DNA of 47,500 bases from Symbiodinium natans (lineage: Eukaryota; Sar; Dinophyceae; Suessiales; Symbiodiniaceae): positions 460,001 to 507,500 of the forward strand of contig CAJNDS010002082.1 of the NCBI GenBank assembly GCA_905221605.1, given 5' to 3'. Below the pieces are notes generated by a model that saw only the letters and a program-made list of their open reading frames with translations, had not been told where the DNA came from and did no database searches. This document shows, one piece after another, positions 10,001-20,300 of the stretch (the stretch's first letter is position 1; every line of letters begins with the position of its first letter). Both the position numbers and the translations under genes were made by a program.

Positions 10001-13000
10001 AGCGCCTGTGCGAAGTTCACCCGGAGTTTGGAGCCCTGGAACATCTGCCCATCCATATCCTGCCAAGGGGATTCGGGGGGCTTCTGCATCCGACGGCTCT
10101 GCACAATGCTCTGCATGAGCGACACTGCTCCTGCACGCACATCTCGGCATCCCGCTTGTCCTCTCACAGCTGTATTTCTGAAGAGCAGCCTTCTAGGCTG
10201 AGTGTGGGCAAGGAAAAATGACAAGATCAAGCCGAGATAAGCCGAGCATCGTAGAAGCGGACGAAGGCAAAGCCTCTGTTCTTCTGGGATGAATGGTCTC
10301 GCGGAAGATACACATCCCCGATCCTTCCGCACCTCGAACAATCCGGGAAAACACTCGACAAAGCTCGGGTCTCTTTGCCTCTCAAATCTCGGCCGCAGGC
10401 TTCCTGAAGAAATCCCACACCTCATCTTTCCGAGTGTCTGGATAGAAGCCGTCAACCTCAAGCCAAGTTGGCGAAAATCTTAAAGGGCCCTGCAAAAGCC
10501 CCGCTCTTCTCTCAATTTTCTACCCTTTCTTTACAGATACCCATGTGTGCTTTCCGGTCTCCTCTTTTCTTTTCGGGGCCTTCAGGCTGTGGAGCTCATC
10601 CAGATTATCCACAGGCATCGGCATCCCATCGCTTTTTTGCTCTGTTAGTTGCAAACTATCCTATCCGAAATCCACTCCTTCAAGTTGGATGGTGCAAGTT
10701 CCGCGCGCGTTGTTGTTTTTGCATGCTTTTGCCACAGATGTTGGCTGGTTGAATGCACGACCTCAAGTGCATGCATCGGCTGCTGAGCCGGAGCAGGAAC
10801 AGGCAAGAGGCCAGCGGCCGATGTGTCGCGACATGATCTGCTTCATCTGCCCCTGTGTCTTCGGCCATGGGCCTTGAAGACACGCAGTTCCTTCAGCCAG
10901 CAAGTAGGGAAAGCCTACACCTGCATGTGCTCAACCCGAGACATGGGCAATTCAAAAAGAAAGAGCTTGAAGATATGCATGGTTACCCTACCCCACCACC
11001 CAAAAGAACGAGTAGCAATGTGCAGTATGTATACATATATATATATATATTTATAGATGTTCATTAACATATAGACCCGACAAGGCATGAAAGACGATTC
11101 TCCACTTCAAGCCGCACGTGCTGTCCTGGAGGTCTCCATGTAGGTGCATCGTCTTCGCCCACCTTCGAGGACCTCTCAGCCAGAGGGGTTCGGAGGGCTT
11201 CTTATGTTTTGGAGTTTGGGAGAGCAAACTCTTCAAGGCCGTGAATTTACACAGCACTTAGCCGTCAAATGTGGAAAGCACCCATAAATCCCTACAAGAC
11301 CCCTCTTGCAACAGTCGTTATGAATACCCTACGACAGAAACATATATGAATCACAGTAGAGACCCGTGAATCCGCAAGCTCTGGCCTGGCGCATTTCGTC
11401 GGGAGAGCGGATGGGAACCGACTTGAGGCCATCGCACATGAAGGCTCTGTGCCCCACCAGTGGATCCTGACTCAATGAGATTTTGGTCTTTCGGGCTCGT
11501 GGTGCGGCAGGGGCTTAAGGCGTGGCGGGGCGTATACACGAGCAGGTTACAGCAAAGAACAATCACAAGGCCGACTTTTCATAAGGGCATGCATCGTGCT
11601 CGGGTGTTGGGCAGGCTTTGGCGCCTGCTTGACCTCCAACTTGGCCTGGAGGCGTGAGGACTCCGTGGATCTTCGAAAGCCAATAAATGCTGCGCCGCAG
11701 CGGGAGCCTCGTCCGCTTTGCTTGCCAAGAGATCGATGAGGTTCTCGCGCACCCCATCGGGAGAGTAAATCTCCAGAAATGACGCCTTCGCACTGATATA
11801 TACACCCTTCACTTAAATACACCATCTCATGCCCTAACTGAATGCTTCCAGCCTCGACAGTGAAGATCTCACCCAGCGCACTCCTGTCCTGCAGGCCAGG
11901 GCTCTGAGAACAGGGCACAGGACTCTATAGGTGGCGACCGTATCTCGCATGTCACTGAGGCGTGCGCCCGAATGAACTCGAAGATGCGCTTGGCCGCGCG
12001 CTGCACAGCCGTTAAGAGAGCAAAGGAGGACAGAGAGGAGCCGAGCAGGTTGCTAGCTTTCTTGAAGATGCCCGTAATCACGATATCAAGCACACTCACA
12101 CACACCCATATGTATATATGTATACATATGTATATATATATATATGTGGCTGATACCTTTAGGGTTCTTTTTGCTTAGTTTGCATGTGTCGTATTTAAAA
12201 AACAAAGCAAAATGCTTCATTTATATTTGTTCCTAAGCAACAACACACACGCTAGAGGTTACGGACTTCCTCATTGATTGAGATAACTGTTCACTGAATC
12301 GAAGCCCCAAACCCTAAAACCCGTAAATCCTAAACCACAAATCCTAAACTAAACCCTGAAAAGAATGAACTTAGGGTATATATAAAGTTGAGGATGTAGG
12401 GTTGAGGGCGGCTCACAGCTCTACCGTTTCCTATCTGGTACATGAAAGAGCTTCTCTATCTCGCAATACGTCGTGAGAGACCTCCTCTAGCTTTTCGCAG
12501 GAAATGAGAGAGAGTTCTCTACTATGTCGAGTTTTCAGAAATAGCTTCTCTATCAATGAAGAAGCCATCAGAGAAGCCGTTTATCTCTTCATAGGAGATG
12601 ACACAGCTCTTCTACCTTTCTATTTGAGGTCTCTCCTTTACTCTAACTAACAGTTTTGCAGGACTTTCTCTATCCCTGAAATGGGACAGGACACAACACA
12701 TCAATTTCCATCTTCTACGTGAGAGAACTTCTTCTATCTTTTAATAGGTCATCTGAAAGCCCCTCTCTTTGTAGGAAATGAGAGACCGCCCTTGCCTCTC
12801 CTCATTTCCCCTCGAGAGAGAGAGAGAGAGAGAGAGAGATCTTTCATTGAAAACAAAATACAGGAGGACTTGCATGTCCCAATAGGAGAGAGAGAGAGAG
12901 AGAGGAGCTCTCGCATTCTGCATTAAAAGAAAGAGGACATGGTTCATTTCCATTCTCTATGAGAAGATAGAGGGGAGGGGGGGGAGGGCTCTCTCATTTC

Positions 13001-14271
13001 CAAACACGACACAGAGGGACATAGAAAAGATATAAGCGAAAGAGAGATCCTCCACTCAGAAAAAAACTAGTCCATTTCCAAACAAAAGAGGAGTTCTTTC
13101 ATGTCCCATCTCTCATTATGATTAACAAGATGGATGACATCGATTCATGTCCGTTCTTTTGTTGGTTTATCAAAGGGTCTTTTCGTTTCCTATACAGGAC
13201 TTCTTTTGTTTCTATGAGAAGATTAGAGGAGCTCTTTCATCTCCTACTCAGAGATAGAAGAGTACATTGGTAATGCATAAGAAATCAAAAGAGCTCTCTG
13301 ATGTCCTATCTTTTTCATATGTCGTCAATAGGAAATGAGAGAGAGAGAGAGTTCTCTACTACGTCACTACGTCGAGTTTTCAGAAATAGCTTCTATATCA
13401 ATGAAGAAGCCAGCAGAGAAGCCGTTTATCTCTTCATAGGAGATGACACAGCTCTTCTACCTTTTCTACTTGAGATCTCTCCTTTGCTCTAACTAACAGT
13501 TTTGCAGGACTTTCTCTATCCCTGAAATGGGACAGGACACAACTCATCAATTTCCATCTTCTACGTGAGAGAACTTCTTCTATCTTTTAATAGGTCATCT
13601 GAAAGCCCCTCTCTTTGTAGGAAATGAGAGACCGCCCTTGCCTCTCCTCATTTCCCCTCGAGAGAGAGAGAGAGAGAGAGATCTTTCATTGAAAACAAAA
13701 TACAGGAGGACTTGCATGTCCCAATAGGAGAGAGAGAGAGAGGAGCTCTCGCATTCTGCATTAAAAGAAAGAGGACATGGTTCATTTCCATTCTCTATGA
13801 GAAGATAGAGGGGAGGGGGGGGAGGGCTCTCTCATTTCCAAACACGACACAGAGGGACATAGAAAAGATATAAGCGAAAGAGAGATCCTCCACTCAGAAA
13901 AAAAACTAGTCCATTTCCAAACAAAAGAGGAGTTCTTTCATGTCCCATCTCTCATTATGATTAACAAGATGGATGACATCGATTCATGTCCGTTCTTTTG
14001 TTGGTTTATCAAAGGGTCTTTTCGTTTCCTATACAGGACTTCTTTTGTTTCTATGAGAAGATTAGAGGAGCTCTTTCATCTCCTACTCAGAGATAGAAGA
14101 GTACATTGGTAATGCGTAAGAGATCAAAAGAGCTCTCTGATGTCCTATCTTTTTCATATGTCGTCAATAGGTAGAGGAATCCTCAGCTCTACCGTTTCCT
14201 ATCTGGTACATGAAAGAGCCTCTCTATCTCGCAATACGTCGTGAGAGACCTCCTCTAGCTTTTTGCAGGAC

Positions 14272-14306
<35 letters not shown>

Positions 14307-17300
14307 CTACTATGTCGAGTTTTCAGAAATAGCTTCTCTATCAATGAAAAGGTCATCAGAGAAGCCGTTTATCTCTTCATAGGAAATGACACAGCTCTTC
14401 TACCTTTTCTACTTGAGATCTCTTCTTTTACTCTAACTAACAGTTTTGCAGGACTTTCTCTATCCCTTAAATGGGACATGCCGCAACTCATCAATCTCTA
14501 TCTTTTACATGAGAGGAGCCTTTCTCCTACTTGAAGAAATGTTTCCGAGAAAAAGATATAGAGCATCTCATTTCCTCGAGAGAGAGAGATCTTTCATTGA
14601 AAACTAAATACAGGAGGACTTGCATGTCCCATTATGAGAGAGAGAGAGGGGAGCTCTCTCATATGCTGCGTGAAAAGATACAGGGCATCGTCCATTTCTA
14701 TTTTTACCATTTTCTATGAGAAGTTAGAGGAGACGGGGAGGGGGGGAGGACTCTTTCATTTCCAATTACGAGACAGAGGGACATAGAAGAGATATCTCAT
14801 TTATTCGAAAGAGAGATCCTTCACTCCAAAAAAACTAGTTCATTTCCAAACAAAAGAGGAGCTCTTTCATGACCCATCTCTCATGATGATTAACAAGATG
14901 GATGACATCAATTCATTTCCATCCTTTTGTTTTTGTTTATCAAAGGGCCTTTTCGTTTCCTATACAGGACTTCTTTTGTTTCCTATGAGAAGATAGAGGA
15001 GCTCTTTCATCTCCTACTCAGAAATCGAAGAATGCACTGGTACTAAGAAGCCGTTTATCTCTTATAGGAAATGACAGAGCTCTTCTACCTTTTTGCTTGA
15101 GATCTCTCCTTTGCCCTAAACAAAGTTTTGAAGGACTTTCTCTATCCCTTACATGGGACATGACACAGCTCGTCAATCTCAATCGTTTGCTTGAAAGAGT
15201 TTCTTCTATCTTTTAAGAGGTCATCCGAAAGCTCTTCTATCTCTTTGTAAGAAGTGACGGAGTGCCCTTGCTTTCTCTTTCACTTCCGCTTCTAAATGCG
15301 CAGTGAACAAGCTTTTATATCTCTTCTGTCTCCTAAATAGGTCATGGGAGGGCTCCCCTCTCTCACTCTTTCTAGGGAATAGGGCAGCTCTCTCATTACG
15401 CATTAAAAGATAGCGGACTTCGTTCGCTTCCATTCTTGCATTTCCTTTGAGAAGATAGAGGAGCTCATTCATCTCCTATTCAGAGATAAAGGAACTCATT
15501 CATAAAACGGATGGAAGTTCTGTGTGTTTTTCATTTCCTGTCACTAGGTAGGAGGAGCTCTCAGCTCTGCCATTTCCTACCTCTTACATGAAAGAGCTTC
15601 TCTCTATCTCGCAATAGGTCATGAGAAACCCTTCTCTATCTTTTTGCAGGAATGCATTTTGCAGGAAATGAGAGTTCAATCTAATAGGAGTATTTTTTCA
15701 ATAGGAATCCTGTTCATCTTAATGTTAATGTTATTAAGATTAAGAAGAATTCTGTTAACATGAATATGAATATGAATCTTACTACAATTAATCAAAAAAC
15801 ACATGAAAAGAATCCTATTAGTCTTGATATGATTCTATCTAAAATTAATGGGGTTCCTATAAATATCAGTATGAACGCTATTATTATCAAATAACTATTA
15901 AAACCTATAGATGAAAATCAGAAAAAACAAGGGAAAACGGACATGTCCAAAAACGGCAGTGTTGGTTTGAAAGTTCTGGGTTTTGTATAGGCGAAAACCA
16001 ATAAAAACCAGACCAAGATGGGACATGTCCAAAAACGGAGGTTGTAAGGAGTTGAAGACAGGCTAAGGGTTTATAAGGCTTAGGGTTTAAGATTTCGGGT
16101 TTAGGGATCAGTGTTTAAAGTGTTGGTTTGAACGTTTTAAGGCTTGGTATTGGTGAACATCACTAAAAACCAGGAAAAATTGAACATGTCCAAAAACGGA
16201 GGTTGCAAGGAGCTGAAGATAGGGTTTAATGCACCACTATGCAAAACATCCGCACATAGTATGTGAAGACGCACCAATAAGTATAACAGCTGCATATAGA
16301 ACATGTAGGAAGCGAAGACGCACCAATAAGCAAGACAAGCGCATCTAGAACGAAGACGCGCCACTAAGCAAAACATCACATAACCAAACAGGCATATGGT
16401 AAGCGAAGACATAGCAGCAAGCAAAACAAGCACATATGGAGCAAAGACGCACCACTAAGCAAAGCAACAATACTCTGGTTACGACTCTGTACTCATATTG
16501 TATGTAAATAAATATATATGTACTCTGCATTTGTGAAACTGTTAAACTTTTCGTTTTCTTTTGTGCGGGCTTTTTCAAAAAGATCATTTGAAATGAAATT
16601 GGTGAAAAACTAATAAACTAAAAATATATATATAATCGTATATGACTATTTTCCGGTTTTATTTTCAATTTAATATTGATGCACATGATAAATTAATATA
16701 CCTCATAGATTCTGATTTTACGGAGTCCCAGAAAGCATTAAAATTGATAAAATTAGTCAGTTTTTTTGTTATTTGGTTATGTGATGTTTTGCTTAGTGGT
16801 GCGTCTTCGTATCAATCTTATTTTTGTTTCTCAGTTTTACTTTAAAGGTAAAATCTATAAAATTAACAAAACTGGTAAGTTTTTTTTATTTGTAGGGTTC
16901 CAGAAAACATTAACATTGATAAAATTGTAAGAATGATAAAATTGGTAAGTCTTTACCAATTTTTATTAATTTTATCAAGTTTATCAAATTGCATGAAGTA
17001 AAACTGATAAAGTTGATAGGTACAACAGTACCAACATTTTCAAAGACAACCTCTAAGAATATTTGGTACCGTTGAACTGCCTTGTTTTAAAGGAAACAGG
17101 GCGGTTCAACAGTACCAAATTTTCAGAGACAACCTCTAATAAAATTTTGGCACTGTTGAACCGCCTTGTTTTAAAGGAAACAGGGCGGTTCAACAGTACC
17201 AAATTTTTAGAGACAACCTCAAAGAAGATTTGGTACTGTTGAACCGCCTTGCTGAGCTTCCAAAATGACAAATCGCAAGCAGTGTCCCCCTTAAGCTTGG

Positions 17301-20300
17301 GCTCTCAAAATGACAAATCGCAAGCAGTGTCCCCCCTAAGTTTTTGGAAAACTGAGCGCCCAAAATGACAAATCGCAAGCAGTGTCCCCCTTAAGTTTGT
17401 GGAAAACTGAGCTCTCAAAATGACAAATCGCAAGCAGTGTCCCCCCTAAGTTTTTGGAAAACTGAGCGCCCAAACTGGCAAATCGCAAGCAGTGTCCCCC
17501 TTACGTTTGTGGAAAACTGAGCTCTCAAAATGACAAATCGCAAGCAGTGTCCCCCCTAAGTTTTTGGAAAACTGAGCGCCCAAAATGACAAATCGCAAGC
17601 AGTGTCCCCCTTAAGTTTGTGGAAAACTGAGCTTTCAAAATGACAAATCGCAAGCAGTGCCCCCCCTAAGTTTTTGGAGAACTGAGCTTCCAAAATGATA
17701 AATCGCAAGCAGTGTCCCCCCTAAGTTTTTGGAAAACTGAGCGCCCAAACTGGCAAATCGCAAGCAGTGTCCCCCTTATGTTTGTGGAAAACTGAGCTCT
17801 CAAAATGACAAATCGCAAGCAGCCCAAAAGAGTTAAATCGCAAGCCCTGGTCCTTAAGATTTTGGGTCTAATTTTTGCTCCAAAGAGTCAAATCGCAAGC
17901 CCTGGTCCCTAAGATTTGGGGCCCAGTTTTGCTCCAAAGAGTCAAATCGCAAGCCCTGGTCCTTAAGATTTTGGGCGCATTTTTTGCTCCAAAGAGTAGC
18001 ATCGCAAGCCCTGGTCCCTAAGATTTTGGGACCAGTTTTTGCTCCAAAATGTCAAATCGCAAGCCCTGGTCCCTGAGAGTTTGGGTTCATGTTTTGCTTA
18101 AAAGAGTCAAATCGCAAGCCCTGGTCCATGAGAGTTTGGGTTCATGTTTTGCCCAAAAGAGTTAAATCGCAAGCCCTGGTCCTTAAGATTTTGGGTTAAT
18201 TTTTGCTCCAAAGAGTTAAATCGCAAGCCCTGGTCCCTAACAATTTGGGGCCTAGTTTTTGCTCCAAAGAGTCAAATCGCAAGCCCTGGTCCTTAAGATT
18301 TTGGGCGCATTTTTTGCTCCAAAAAGTAGCATCGCAAGCCCTGGTCCCTAAGATTTTGGGACCAGTTTTTGCTCTAAAATGTCAAATCGCAAGCCCTGGT
18401 CCCTGAGAGTTTGGGTTCATGTTTTGCTTAAAAGAGTCAAATCGCAAGCCCTGGTCCATGAGAGTTTGGGTTCATGTTTTGCCCAAAAGAGTTAAATCGC
18501 AAGCCCTGGTCCTTAAGATTTTGGGTCTAATTTTTGCTCCAAAGAGTTAAATCGCAAGCCCTGGTCCCTAACAATTTGGGGCCTAGTTTTTGCTCCAAAG
18601 AGTCAAATCGCAAGCCCTGGTCCTTAAGATTTTGGGCGCATTTTTTGCTCCAAAAAGTAGCATCGCAAGCCCTGGTCCCTGAGAGTTTGGGTTCATGTTT
18701 TGCTTAAAAGAGTCAAATCGCAAGCCCTGGTCCATGAGAGTTTGGGTTCATGTTTTGCCCAAAAGAGTTAAATCGCAAGCCCTGGTCCTTAAGATTTTGG
18801 GTTTAATTTTTGCTCCAAAGAGTTAAATCGCAAGCCCTGGTCCCTAACAATTTGGGGCCTAGTTTTTGCTCCAAAGAGTCAAATCGCAAGCCCTGGTCCT
18901 TAAGATTTTGGGCGCATTTTTTGCTCCAAAAAGTAGCATCGCAAGCCCTGGTCCCTAAGATTTTGGGACCAGTTTTTGCTCCAAAATGTCAAATCGCAAG
19001 CCCTGGTCCCTGAGAGTTTGGGTTCATGTTTTGCTTAAAAGAGTCAAATCGCAAGCCCTGGTCCATGAGAGTTTGGGTTCATGTTTTGCCCAAAAGAGTT
19101 AAATCGCAAGCCCTGGTCCTTAAGATTTTGGGTCTAATTTTTGCTCCAAAGAGTTAAATCGCAAGCCCTGGTCCCTAACAATTTGGGGCCTAGTTTTTGC
19201 TCCAAAGAGTCAAATCGCAAGCCCTGGTCCTTAAGATTTTGGGCGCATTTTTTGCTCCAAAGAGTGGCCAAATTTTGCCCGGAAGCTGCCCGGCAAAATT
19301 TGGCCAAATCGAGCCGCGATAGTTTAAAAATCTCGGGCCTTCAGAAAGGCGCGGCTCGATTTGGCCAAATTTTGCCCGGAGGCTGCCCGGCAAAATTTGG
19401 CCAAATCGAGCCGCGCATTTCTCATCGCGTTCGACGAGCAGCCCGATTTGGCCAAATTTTGCCCGCAGACTGCCCGGCAAAATCTGGCCAAATCGAGCCG
19501 CGCCTTTCTGGAGGCCCGAAATTATTTAAACTATCGCGGCTCGATTTGGCCAAATTTTGCCGGGAAGTCTGCGGGCAAAATTTGGCCAAATCGGGCTGCT
19601 CGTCGTACGCGCTGAGAAATGCGCGGCTCGATTTGGCCAAATTTTGCCGGGCAGCCTCCGGGCAAAATTTGGCCAAATCGAGCCGCGCATTTCTCATGGC
19701 ATACGAAGAGCAGCCCGATTTGGCCAAATTTTGCCCGCAGGCTGCCCGGCAAAATTTGGCCAAATCGAGCCCTGGTCCCTAAGATTTGGGGCACAGTTTT
19801 TGCTCCAAAGAGTCAAATCGCAAGCCCTGGTCCTGAAGATTTTGGGCGAGTTTTTTACTCCAAAGAGTAGCATCGCAAGCCCTGGTCCCTAAGATTTTGG
19901 GCCCAGTTTTTGCTCCAAAAGGTCAAATCGCAAGCCCTGGTCCCTATGATTTGGGGTCCAGTTTTTGCCCAGAATAGTTAAACCGCAAGCTTTGGTCCTT
20001 AAGTTTTTAAGCTCTTTTTTTGCTGCAAGGATTCAAATCACAAGCCATGGTCCTTAAGATTTCGGAGCTCAACGCTTCATCATTCTACTCACTAGTCTTA
20101 TTTCATCGTCCCGCACACCTACCTGCACACTTCCTCTACTCCATATTGTAGCACACAATCGCTTGATATTACACCCCCCTATTCGCGCGCCTCTCTCTTA
20201 AGGTGAAGCTGCGAATTAAAAGTTATCATAATTATGATAACTCAGGGGTGGGACCCTAAGGAGTTATCATAATTATGATAACTCCAGTTGGTGACTCTAA

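Noticed and set aside
19141-19892. Frames with repeated [18 protein letters not shown] on both strands
   Set aside because: They are produced by the TTGGCCAAATTTTGCC palindromes. The same peptide appears on both strands because the unit is an inverted repeat.
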